Of a DNA stretch of 64,000 bases, positions 32,500 through 42,757 are shown in pieces. Numbering within the stretch: the stretch's first letter is position 1; each line of letters begins with the position of its first letter. Source of the stretch: Triatoma infestans (Eukaryota > Arthropoda > Insecta > Hemiptera > Reduviidae); contig JAAEAF010002552.1 in assembly GCA_011037195.1 (NCBI GenBank), forward strand, positions 62,001-126,000, in the 5' to 3' direction. The position numbers and the translations under genes are program-made. The notes below the pieces were generated by a model. That model was not told the DNA's origin, searched no databases, and was given only the letters and a program-made list of their open reading frames with translations.

Positions 32500-33300
32500 G
32501 ACTGATGAAACAAATGGTAGGCGGATAGAACTAAGTTGGGACTATAAAGTGGGTGAAAAGAAGTTCAATGCCATCAAGTTCTTCAATTTTTTCTTTATTC
32601 TGACGGGAGGAGTATGGCCGAGCATGATCTTGCTGACACAAGAAACTTGATTGAGATGACTGGATAATGCTGGCCCATTTTTTGAGTACATTCTAACAAG
32701 TTTACAGTAGAAGTCGAAATTCATGGAAAGTTTATCGGAAACGAATTCATGATGATTATTACTCCTACAGAGGACCAGAAATCGACAACATCGAAATTTT
32801 CTCAAATTGCTCTCTTGCACTAAAGGGTATTACCGTTTGACCGCAATCCAATCATTGACCATTAGGGTTTCGCCAGTAAATTCACTTTTAATACATGTCA
32901 ATCCATTCTCCTGGAGGCTAAAGTTGAGTTAAATTCATACGGCACTATCAAATTTCTACTTTAACCTCTCCCAATAATAGAGGTGCCAGTTATGAAGCAA
33001 GTGCACGAGTTGTGGCTGGATTTTGATTCGACAGCTTCCATCAATATCACATGATTACCGCTCTGAACAAGTCTTTCCTTCTAAGGTCATATCAACACTA
33101 TTAAATTTTTGAAAACAGCGCCGAGCAGTACGATGATCAAGCACATTTTCCTTCCGATTTCACATAGAACAAGTTTAGATTCAGCAGTTGTACGCTGTTT
33201 TTTCTCGTAGTGACGTAAAATTATTGATGTATCGTAAGACATAATCGTGAACACACAGGTTAAGAAAGCTTACAATTGAACTGAACATTTGTTGAAGGGA
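32500..33300. other. Possible decayed transposase, unassigned
   Basis: This stretch is less AT-rich than its neighbours and contains a minus-strand frame at 32542-32820. No catalytic motif is convincing in either orientation. It could be an old DNA transposon, but nothing here proves it. Confidence 0.25.
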
Positions 33301-33427
33301 GCAAAAATATGTTTAGAAACATTCTACAGTCTAAAGATACAAGCTTTGGCAAACCAAATCAGTTAAAAATTGCCGATTCTCACTCCCAATCCCCCTTGTT
33401 ACGTACCTCCAAAATTTTTTCTCCCAA

Positions 33428-33730
33428 ACTTTCTCTCTCCCACTCAGCTAACAGGAAGTATTGCGACCTTAACAAATTTTCTGAAATTGATGCTTTCACC
33501 GGAAATAAATGTTTTAAAGTTTCCTACATATGAAAAAAATGTTTTTAACAAATGGTGTGTGTGTGTGTGTGTGTGTATGTGTGTATATGAACGAAATATC
33601 TCCAAAACGATAAGTGGCGGAAGCACAAACTTGATACCACCACCAAAGCTGACACGAAAGTTCCGGTAAAAATCCATTTCCGGTTTTTTGAAATTTTCTC
33701 GAATAAGATAACAACGATTTTTCTTTAAAC
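33428..33730 (-). repeat. Family X-related copy
   Basis: 'ggaagtattgcgacctta', 'gctttcaccggaaataaatg', a (GT)n run at 33555-33583, 'gaacgaaatatctccaaaac' and 'ccggtaaaaatccatttccg' follow the order of the family X end in reverse orientation, at lower identity. Confidence 0.6.
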
Positions 33731-34988
33731 TTGGAATACTAAATGCCCAGAAATAAACGTATTACGTATTATTACATTTATTTTTGACGTTTCTACGGGT
33801 GCTCCAATGGTAAGTTTCATCTAATGTGCCAGTTTAGTACAATGTACGGTTCTATCATAGACAGAAAACTTCATATACAACTTCACTAAACATTACTCTT
33901 CATGATAACAAAAAAATGTTTTCTTATAAAGTGATTGTGATAAAAAGGAAACCATAATTTACGATGGTCCATATTTTATAGGCAAGGAAGTTTCATTATA
34001 CTGTGTTTATTGGAATTTAGTTTACATCATAATAGAAACGGTAGTTCTACTTTATGTTCCAAGCGTCTATATGTCATGTAATGAAGCAATTTAAATAAAT
34101 TTGAATATTTAATGTGATAAAATTATTATGCTACTAATCGAACAAAAACTTCGATAGTTTTCTGTTTTTTTTTTTTTGTTTTTTTTTTGGAAAAGACTTG
34201 TGCAAAGCTTAACAGATTGAAAATAAAGTGTACGTCAAGTCTGGTTTCTTTTCGCTTCATCACTCAAGCTCCCTGAGACGTCCGTCATCTATGGCGCCTC
34301 ACCTTTAATCGTTCAGAAAAATCTTTTATCTAGGGTCTCTTCGACGCTCCATAGACGCGGAGATGTCCACATGGTTGTTGTGAGAAAGAGAGCAAGAGTG
34401 AGAGAGAGAGAAAGATAGAATAAGGATAGTATTTTTTTCAAGAGCATATTATTGCAGATGCTTTAAGAGCTCGGGGGAAAAACAAAGAATTATTAACTGC
34501 ATCTTGAATCTAAGGAGCTTTTTTGTTACGAAAAATCTGGTATGAAATATACATTTGACATTCTTAAACTATAATTAAGCAATTATTATAATTGACTAAA
34601 TATTCTTCATACATATAATTTTTAATAATTCTTAACATTACAATAAATATATTTTACCGTACATTTTACTTGTTAATTCTTACGATATAGGATTTGAGTA
34701 TATTTAGACCCCAGCTCTGTCAATCCCAACAGATTTAATGCTTTGGAATTCTATCAATGAATTTAATGAATCTTAATTTATATAGGTGACAGAACTGAAA
34801 AAAAAAAAAAAAATCTGGTGTGAAACACTCATACGACTTCCTCATACATCAATTAATACAATTTTTCTGAATTTAATTAGCAAAATATTCTTTGAAATTG
34901 CAGCTTTACAATGTTTAATTGACTTGGCCGTAAAACAAAGATATTATCCTTCTATAACTGAGTGGATAATGCTTGTGTGTAATGCACT
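33731..34988. other. Unassigned stretch with family X heads
   Basis: Family X head fragments ('aaaaatctggtatgaaa' near 34534 and 'aaatctggtgtgaaacactc' near 34812) occur. An (AG)n-rich patch lies at 34385-34415. No gene. Confidence 0.45.
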
Positions 34989-35919
34989 CTGTGATCAAGG
35001 AACATGCCATAAAATGGTATACTGATGGGTCGAAGACCCTCGAGGGACAGGGGCGGGGGTGGTTGGTCTATGAGTAAATTTCCCAGCATCTTCCAGGCGG
35101 AGATATATTCTATCGGAAGATGTGTTCAATTTAACCTCGATAGGGGATACAGGAATCAGGAGATCGTAATCCTTTCCTTTAGTCAAGCAGCCATTGGAGC
35201 TCTGGGTGCACCAATTATCAACTCTAAAATGATTTGGGAATGCCTAGATAAACTTAACGATCTGGGCAGCAGGAACAAAGTTGCACTCTGGTGGGTGCCG
35301 GGGCATGTTGGCATTGAAGGGAATGAGACGGCCGACGCCCTGGCCAAGATAGACGCTATGACCCCACTTCTGGGGCCGGAACCTTTTTGTGGGATTAGCG
35401 ACCAGTTTCTGTTAGAGGAACTTAGGAAGGAGGAGGAGACGAAGAGATCTCAACTCTGGTACTCCCTCCCCGGGTTGCGGCAGGCCAAGATCTGCTTGGG
35501 AAATTATAACCAACGGAGGTCGGAGGCCTGCATTGGATTGAGCAAGAACAAGCTCCGCGTACTTACGGGTTTCCTCACGGGGCATTGCCGACTTAGAGGA
35601 CACCTGGTGAAGCTGGGTTTGGAAAGTGACAGCTCATGCAGATTCTGTGGGGAGCTGGAGGAAACTCCACTACATCTCCTAACAGACTGTGAGGCTGCCA
35701 CTCAGAGAAGGTTTAGGAACCTGGGCAGCTACCGGATGGAGGAGGGGGACATACCCTCTCTAGAGCCCGTCAGAATACTGGGGTTCCTTAGGGATCTCAG
35801 ACTGATGGAGGTGCTGTAGAACGGATGTTCAATTGGACATCCGTTCGGGTGCTGTGGGCAGGCCTGCGGCACCCAGGGGGCATAGCACAATAGAGCCCCC
35901 CGCTAAAAAAAAAAAAAAA
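34989..35919 (+). mobile_element. Jockey-like LINE 3' end with poly(A), best preserved copy
   Basis: It starts within RNase H (KWYTDGSK, about 35010-35035), carries the C-terminal reading frame to 35819, an 85-bp 3' UTR with a GGATGTTCAATTGGACATCC hairpin at about 35823-35842, and a 15-A tail at 35905-35919. It is 5'-truncated. The long open frame and clean tail indicate a relatively recent insertion. Confidence 0.85.
35025..35819 (+). pseudogene. LINE RNase H plus C-terminal zinc knuckle, one frameshift at the start
   Basis: The catalytic TDGSK lies in a different frame just upstream, so one indel near 35050 separates it from the 264-codon open frame. In frame: FQAEIYSI (catalytic Glu); VALWWVPGHVGIEGNETADA (last RNase H Asp); GPEPFCGI; LRVLTGFLTGHCRLRGHLVK; and the knuckle CRFCGELEETPLHLLTDC (C-x2-C-x8-H-x4-C). 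The canonical SDS box reads LSFSQAAIGAL, so the second catalytic Asp is replaced by Phe. The RT is absent; RNase H in these LINEs removes template RNA. Confidence 0.88.
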
Positions 35920-36025
35920 CGTACTCTGTCAAAAGTAACAAAGTTTGTGAACTGTAAATTTTAAACCAACTGACAGATCCATAAAACCATTGTAAAATAG
36001 AATTTTATCGAGAAAATATTTCATA

Positions 36026-36219
36026 TTTTTTTTTTTTCTAGTTAAGGATGTTTTTCAGTTAAGAAAATACCAAATTTGGGCCTTCAATAATATAGATTTT
36101 TTTTTATTATATTATTTATTTCCTCGTTAAAAACAATATAATAAAAAAAAGCTATATTATTGAAGGCTCAAATTTGGTATTTTCTTAACTGAAAAACAAT
36201 CTTAACTAGAAAAAAAATT
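36026..36219. repeat. Long near-perfect hairpin (arms about 88 bp, loop about 15-20 nt)
   Basis: The left arm (about 36026-36116) runs CTAGTTAAGGATGTTTTTCA, then 'gttaagaaaataccaaattt', to 'ataatatag'. The right arm (about 36132-36219) is its complement with only about three to four substitutions and one indel. Both arms are AT-rich and have no coding content. It could be a foldback MITE or a recent inverted duplication. Confidence 0.85.
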
Positions 36220-36459
36220 AAACAAAGTTAAAAAAGCCTACAACCTTACAAGCATATTTCATATTATAAAAGTGATATGTTTTTATTTATGCAATGAGCA
36301 TTCTAGGTCAAAAACTCAAAAATCTTTCTGTAAAGTCGTATTTTTGGTTAGACAGTTTTCTTCGAATTTGAAATTCCATCAATGCGTCTAAGAAATATTA
36401 ATATTATCATATATAGGAGTTAGAATTTATACTGAAATTATTCTTTAAAAGAGGAAAGT

Positions 36460-36935
36460 TTTGCTACTGTTCCCCCTCAGATCTCCCCCCACCCCAAATC
36501 GAATTCCTAAGGAAATTTTTCAAATTAAAAGTGATAGGTTTTTTTTTATGGTAGATATTATATTATTATGAAGTTAAATAAAATCGTTAAAACTATGTTT
36601 GAGAAATTCGCGAGAAACTGAAAAGAAATAAAAAAAATAAAAAACCATTCAGTAAAAACGCATTTCCGGTTGATGGATTTTGTCCGAAAACTTCGTATGG
36701 CAGAAAAACCTAAGCGGAAATACCAACTTTGAGCTTAAATGCGGTTTTTTTCCCCCCTCATTTTTGAGATATTTTGTGTACTTATATATATATATATACA
36801 TCCATATTCACATAAATATTTTTTTTCCCATACGTAGCGGCCCTTAAAAACATTTATTATTTCTGGTGAAAACTGAGTTCGAGAAATTCAACACGACCGC
36901 AATACTGCCGCTTACTGGGAATAAGAAAAAGTAAA
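36460..36935 (+). repeat. Family X-related copy (diverged subfamily)
   Basis: This keeps 'ctcccccc', 'ttttcaaattaaaagtgata', 'acgcatttccggttgatgga', 'tggtgaaaactgagttcgag', and ends near 'cttactgggaataagaaaaag'. It contains an (AT)n run at 36784-36798. Confidence 0.6.
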
Positions 36936-37013
36936 TATAATGCTGAAGTATCATGTTAGAGGTAAAGCCTTACCATTCCAGTGCCTTCTGAAAATCAAAT
37001 TTCCTTAGAAAAA

Positions 37014-38002
37014 AAAAAATCTGGTGTGATACACTCACACAACTTTCACTTACTCCAGTTCTCAAAATTATAATTGACAAATTTTATAGTTTGTGTACCA
37101 AATTTAATGAAATTCGTCGAAAACTGAAAAAACTGTTGAGTAAAAGCGCACTTCCGGTTTACTAATTTTCTTGAAACTCGGAATTCTGGCCATCTATTTA
37201 TTTCTAATTAATTATGTTTGGATATAGAATTGTATAATCAACTTATGATAGCACTTTAGAGAAAAACATAACCCCACCCTCCCCTAAAAGTGCCTTAAAA
37301 GAATTTTCCCAAAGAAATGTTTTAAATAAAAGATATAGATCTTTGCATGTTTAATTTATATATGAGTTTCAAAAAAATTCGTCGAAGCCAATTTTGAGAA
37401 AATTGCTTAAAAGAGAATAAATCATTTAATAAAAGTGTAAAGTAAACGCCACTTCCGGTTATCCAATTTTATCAAACTCGGAATTTCAACAACATATTTA
37501 ATTTTAATTAACATTATTTAAGATGGCAAATTGTCTAATAAACTGAAATAGCACTTTAGACATGGAAACCTAACCCCACCCCTCCCCCAAAAGTGCCCTT
37601 CATTGCATTTTCCCGGAGAAATGTTTCAAATAAAAGTTGTAGCTCTTTGTACGTGTGGTTGATGTTTTCAAGTTTAAAGAAAATCGTCGGAGCTTTTTTG
37701 AGAAAATCGCAATACAGTAAAAATCCAACTAGTACAGAGGTATTTTGACAGATAACGTAGTGTCAGATCCCATGGTGATACCTAAACGGAATATCAAGTT
37801 TCAACTTTCTACAGTTTTTTTTTGAGCTATGTGTTTCACATACACATACATACACACAGATACACACACACACACACAGACCATTTGCTAAAAACCATTT
37901 TTTGGACTCTGGGCACCTCGAAACGGATATTTCCGGTGAAAACTCATATCGAAAATTTGACACGATTACAATACTTCCTCTTACGAGGAGTAAGAGAAAG
38001 TA
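37014..38002 (+). repeat. Family X, best full-length copy
   Basis: Head: AAATCTGGTGTGATACACTC (37016). Internal units begin at the 'cacttccggtt' marks near 37149 and 37451, a period of about 302 bp; each has 'gcactttaga', a C-rich 'ccccaccc' block, 'aataaaag.t.tagctcttt' and a 'tttttgagaaaatcgc' block. The closing part has 'tcagatcccatggtgatacc', a CA microsatellite (37836-37880), and the hairpin CTCTTAC-gagga-GTAAGAG at 37978-37996. No ORF. Both ends match the copies at 15.0-17.0 and 61.7-62.5 kb. Confidence 0.8.
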
Positions 38003-38157
38003 ATAGGAAAGAAAGTGGTAAGCCTACATGTATGTATTTAGTAAGAAAACTCATTTGAAAAGAAATCATACTGTACACATATCGTATACAAACTAATTGC
38101 TACAAATGTTTTTTTTACACACTTAGAGTGACATACAAACATATATATTTCCGATGA

Positions 38158-39162
38158 TCTCAATTTCCTACAATTGAGATCGTAAAAACCTACAATTATT
38201 TGGGAATCACACTGTCCAGTCGTCTCTCCTTCTATGAACATTTTAAGAGGAAAATCTCAGTTGCCAAACTTGGTATCAATACCACGTGGGCCAATGTGAT
38301 TTCGGTGAATGATGCGCCATTGCGGGTCAAATATCAAATTTATAAGACTGTATCTCGGGCAGTAGCATGTTATGGTGCTCAAGTGTGGGGGCATGAACAG
38401 TATGAACTGTTGGAGAAATTTCAAAGATACTTTCTTAAAAAGTTGTTTTCTCTTCCTGCCTGCACTCCCAACTATATGCTGCATATCGAAACTTCCCTAG
38501 ATCCGGTATTTCTCTTCACATTGAAACTTAATATAAGTTATTGTCTCAATTTGCTTGAATTACCTGACCATCGCTTGCCTAAGATAGTGGCCATGGAAAT
38601 AATTAGGCGTAAATTATCATGGTTTTCTTCGTGGATTAGTTTATCCCAATTGCATGGCGTACACTTTGACTCATCAATCCAGGATAAATCCGTATGGTCA
38701 AAGCAACTAGGCTCATTAATTTCTACTTTAACACATTTTTATAGGAAAGAATCTCTTGAGCGTGCTAAAAATTCTGATAAGTATCTGTTGTATCGAGCTT
38801 TAATAGAAAACAAAGAAGATTTCGGTACTCATTGCGGGTTGAACTCAGTGACTTGTTTTAATTTATCTGATCTGAGTTTGTGGTTTAAACTCAGAGGGGA
38901 GCTCTTAAATTTAAATAGAGTCCCTTGGATGGAGAGGGATTCGGACAAGGAGTATTGCCAGGTGTGTAATCTTCGGCAGCCTGAGACTCTTTATCACTTT
39001 CTTGGGGAATGTCCAGCATTTGTTGACTCGCGAAAAAGGTTCTTCGGCTCTGATCTCATTTCTGGTAGATTTATTGTTGAATTGTTTTCCACCTCAGATC
39101 GGTTATTGCTTAAATTTGCTCGTCATATTTGGGGCATAAGAAATTTAAGATTGTCAAACTAA
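38158..39162 (+). pseudogene. LINE RT thumb and C-terminal CCHC domain, open over 334 codons
   Basis: It opens after a stop at 38155-38157 and is not interrupted until TAA at 39160. Early on it has VKTYNYLGITLSSRLSFYEH and then RAVACYGAQVWGHEQYELLE, the thumb region shared by many LINE RTs ('YLG..L...L.F..H....CYGAQVWG'). The C-terminus has CQVCNLRQPETLYHFLGECP, a C-x2-C-x8-H-x4-C knuckle. The palm (YADD) is gone. There is no obvious start codon, as expected for a truncated element. The lack of stops over 1 kb suggests it is among the younger insertions. Clade not assigned. Confidence 0.85.
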
Positions 39163-39615
39163 ATATCGTATGTACTCTTCACATAATGAATGTACACTTT
39201 TTTAATTTAAACAGCATAATTCAGAGAATTAAATAATTTTTTTTTTTTTTTCCTTTTTGTCTCTTTTTATTTTTATGTTATTTTACTCATGTCTTTTTCG
39301 ATATATTTTTTATATCTGTATTTTCTTTGTTTTTTGTGTAAAAGTTTCCTAATTTATATTTTACTTATTACATTATTGTAAATATTTTAATTTTTTTTTT
39401 ATTTACTTTTCATATATTTTTTGTTTTTTTACTTAAATTTACATATTACTTTGCTTCAATTGCAAATAGTTATTTTATTTTTGTATGTATTTATGATATT
39501 GGATTTAAGACAAACTCCGGCAGACAGCTTTAGCCATGCCTATTGTACTTATTTTTATATATCAGTTTTTGTAGTTATTTTCCTTTGTATAAATAAAGTA
39601 CTATTTAAACTAAAC
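38158..39615 (+). mobile_element. LINE 3' part with long intact C-terminal ORF
   Basis: This comprises the ORF remnant (38158-39162) and a T-rich 3' UTR (39163-39615) that ends near AATAAAGTACTATTTAAACT. It is 5'-truncated inside the RT. The region directly downstream (39617-39690) is a family X terminal fragment. Confidence 0.75.
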
Positions 39616-39616
39616 T

Positions 39617-39690
39617 ATTTCCGATGAGAACTTAATTTCCAAAAAATTACCACAATCGCATTATTTTCTCTTACCGTAATAAGTGAAAGT
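39617..39690 (+). repeat. Family X terminal fragment
   Basis: 'tttccgatgagaacttaatt', 'ccacaatcgcattatttt' and 'ctcttaccgtaataagtgaa' follow the family X end. Confidence 0.55.
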
Positions 39691-40623
39691 AAAACTTTAT
39701 TTTATTCTAATTTAACGATCAGGTTTAACTCCTCCGTATGGCCACTTCAAATCCTATTAAATTTTAATAATTTAGAAACATTTGTTAAATTCAAGTTTTT
39801 TTTTTTTTTTGCAAAGGGCAAATGTAAATTATCATTTTTACTTTCTCTTATTTTATTTTATTTTAATAAAACTTAATATGTCAACTAACTAATATTACGA
39901 GAATGTCCGCAATTAAATAAATATAAAAACAGAACTATACAGAATTATTTTCTGTCATTGAAAGAATGTTGATTAATAATACTTTTTTTTTCTTTTTTAA
40001 TTTATAAACTTTATAGTTGGTTAAAGTTGAAGGAAGCGACAACTGAGCATGGTAGAGACGATTAGTTGTTATATTTTCCATTAGTTAGAAGCCTAGAGTT
40101 GTGACAGCTGGTAGCAATGATCCTCTATACAATATTAATGATTTAGTCAGCAATATCCATGTTCTTACTACTTACATATTATTATTTATAGATTTATAAA
40201 TCATACAAAAATATAGCACTAGAATTAAAAAATAAATTTATTACTAAGTATACCGAGGTTCAATTCTTGCAAAATGTTTATATGGTTTTAATTTTTCAGA
40301 ATATATTTTATTCAGATATTGGGTATCACCAAAGGATCTGAAAGTTCCACTCTAATGTAAAAAAATTTCAATTTTTCCTAACTTTTCTAGAAAATGTACA
40401 AACCATTTCCTTTAACGTCATATATTTCTTTTACTCACATTCAGTTTTATTAATTTTATTTGTAACATTTTATTGGTCATATCTTAGATTGTATCCTTCG
40501 TAGCATGCTTATTTTTTCGAAAATAAATATGTAATGCTAAATATGTAAAATAATAATATGCTATGACTAATAAAATCCCAAATATTTTCTAGCATTGCAG
40601 ACTTTTTATTATTTTATTAGTGA

Positions 40624-40628
<5 letters not shown>
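39691..40628. other. Unassigned AT-rich stretch
   Basis: A reversed family X-like fragment lies near 40318-40420 ('gggtatcaccaaaggatctg'). No gene seen. Confidence 0.45.
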
Positions 40629-40629
<1 letters not shown>

Positions 40630-40668
<39 letters not shown>

Positions 40669-41035
40669 TAATTTAAGGCGCGTCAACATCTATGGTCGTT
40701 GGCGCCCGGAGACTTCTCAGTGCTCTGCCGGCCTTCGGATAGTGCTCTCTCGTTACAGACAACACTGTCCATTACCGGACAGTGAGTTATAGAGGCTCCT
40801 AGGAAGGAAAAATCTAAGGGTAGGACAGCTGGACTCGAACCCGGATCCGTCTTCTCAGTGCAATGGAGGCTTCCAAACTGTGTTCTCTAGTTACAGACAA
40901 CACTGCCCATTACCGGACATTGAGCTGTAGAGGCTCCTAGGAAGTGAAAATCTAAGAGCAGCCCAGAGTAGACTCAAACTCCGGGACCTCCGCGTTACTT
41001 AGTCCAGCATGCTATCACTGAGCTTAATCCCTCCC
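40630..41035 (-). mobile_element. Two SINE units in tandem, hairpin-tail type, after (TTA)n
   Basis: An (ATT)n run (40630-40668) sits at the 3' tail, then on the minus strand the hairpin 'ggcgccaacgaccatagatg'/'ttgacgcgcc' (40709-40677). One SINE body (about 40710-40850) lacks its head. It is joined to a second body (about 40851-41030) that has a complete head: B box degenerate at about 40975, A box 'agctcagtgatag'. The joint suggests insertion of one SINE into another or a dimer. Confidence 0.8.
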
Positions 41036-41105
41036 CAATTGCAGACCCATCTACATATTCAACATTTTATTGGAGAATTTGTTTTAAAAGAGTTCTGGGA
41101 AACAA

Positions 41106-41264
41106 AGTGGACTTTAAGGCTTTCTTCTAAAGCATAGTTTCCCAACGTGGTTACTACGGACCTGGAAACGAAGATTCTTGAATAGTAAAGGAAGGAATAA
41201 TGACAAGCATCGCATACAAAGTGACTTTACGAAGCATCGCATACAAAGTGACTTTGGGAATCGA
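41106..41264. repeat. Tandem duplication covering the left flank and left end of an hAT
   Basis: The 159-bp unit at 41106-41264 is repeated from 41265 to about 41372 with few changes ('agtggactttaaggctttc' starts each). It contains the hAT terminal sequence CATAGTTTCCC at 41133 and again at 41292. A smaller repeat (gcatcgcatacaaagtgact) is nested within. Confidence 0.85.
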
Positions 41265-41291
41265 AGTGGACTTTAAGGCTTTCCTCTAAAG

Positions 41292-41886
41292 CATAGTTTC
41301 CCGAAGTGGTTACTACGGACCTGGAAACGAAGATTCTTGAATGGTAAAGGAAGAAGTAATGACAAGCATCGCTTATGGGAGTCGACCGCGGCCGTGTGCC
41401 TATATATCTAATGCAGGTTTAAATAGGAACGGAATCTCGCCGCTCCATACTCGTCTAAAATATGGCACTGTAAAAGAGCCGTGCATACTAATTATAGGAG
41501 CAATTGATTGAATTATCAAAAGATGAGGATTAACCAATGTTTTGAACAAGGATTCCACAAATACTGCTTACAAAATGGAGGTACCAATTTTATATTCTGT
41601 GTTTAAATTAATTTTGTATAATGTTAATTTTATATAATATAATTTCTATATCATGTGTTTTTGTATTTTAAACGAAAAATTATAATTTCAATAAAATACT
41701 ACTTTAAAAAATATCAAAATGTTTTATTTATATTTTATTTTTACGTCATCATTTACCATTCAAGACATCAAAGTTAAATTTGTAATTTTTCTATTAAACG
41801 GTTATGTAAGAATTATTTCACTTGGGAGTTTATGATCAGCTTTTTGCTATAAGGGGTCCATGGGTATAGAAGTTTGGGTACCACTG
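41292..41886 (+). mobile_element. Deleted hAT copy related to the one at 42.8 kb
   Basis: The left end CATAGTTTCCCGAAGTGG (41292) and right end (read inward) CAGTGGTACCCAAACTTC (41886) match the TIRs of the 42758-44164 element. The flanking 8-mers ctctaaag (41284-41291) and ctctgaag (41887-41894) agree in seven of eight positions. The interior near 41540-41605 keeps 'ttgaacaaggattccacaaa' and 'ccaattttatattctg', a remnant of the transposase segment found at 43714-43775. Confidence 0.75.
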
Positions 41887-42011
41887 CTCTGAAGTGACAC
41901 ACAATTTTATCCTAAGTTCTACTACTTACATAAAAATCAAAATTTATTGCTGAGAATTTAATAAAAATTGCTTGACATAAAAATATTTATTTTTCTTAAC
42001 CATATTTCAGG

Positions 42012-42244
42012 TTTTCTGTAAAAATATAAATGATTTATCGCATTTGTTAGGAAATTTATCCCTGAAAATTTATTTTAATGGGATTTTGAAAAAACCGGAA
42101 GGCTACGCTACTGTCCCTCCAAAGCTATTTCACTATAACATTGAAGATAATGTTACAAATACCAAGTTTGAAAAAAGAATTTTTGTTGCTGCTATTTTAA
42201 CAAAGCACATCACTGTAACTCTTCAGGCTTTTTTTCAAAAATAA
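42012..42244 (+). CDS. Possible 3' terminal coding exon of an unidentified host gene
   Basis: A good acceptor (tttttcttaaccatatttcag, 41991-42011 by position) precedes an open frame reading INDLSHLLGNLSLKIYFNGI, then KPEGYATVPPKLFHYN, then FEKRIFVAAILTKHITVTLQ, to TAA at 42242-42244. Composition is that of an ordinary soluble or exported protein and it matches no transposon protein I know. A possible AATAAA lies near 42496. No upstream exon is identified, so this could also be chance; I do not assign a function. Confidence 0.3.
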
Positions 42245-42757
42245 AAACCCATCATTTGCTGTATTACATCTATTTGCCAATATTAAAAAAATGTTATCCC
42301 GCCTTTCATATTTCTACTTAAAATTTACTTCTTAAATGTCATGACAGCAAACAACATATATGTCTATACCCTACCGTTTGATTTTATTATATTCCTTGTT
42401 ACATATTTTGTATTGGAGCGTAAAGATCTAATCTGTTAAAATCTTGTTGACAACCATCAGATTTTGTCTTTCGTATTTTATTTTATTTTATTATTAATAA
42501 AATCCTTCTGTTTATCCCAGATTAATTCATTACTTATTGAGCTATTTAAATACATTTTTAAATGAATGGAATTTTATTTATAGTTATTATAAGGGAATTT
42601 TGTTTTTTGTTTTTCTTGAAATAGAAAAAGTAAAAACAAAGAAAAAGAAACCTCTGAAGTGATCCACTACACAACTTTTTCACACGCAATTTACAATTAT
42701 ATTTGATAAATCTTCTTCAAAGTAGCAATTTTCACCAAATACTTAGTTAATCTAACT

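Noticed and set aside
32500..33300. Mariner-type transposase on either strand
   Set aside because: No helix-turn-helix or GDETW/DDE motif could be read in any frame; similarity was only impressionistic.
33370..33714. Overlapping ORFs around 33.4-33.7 kb
   Set aside because: They read through a GT microsatellite within a family X-related repeat.
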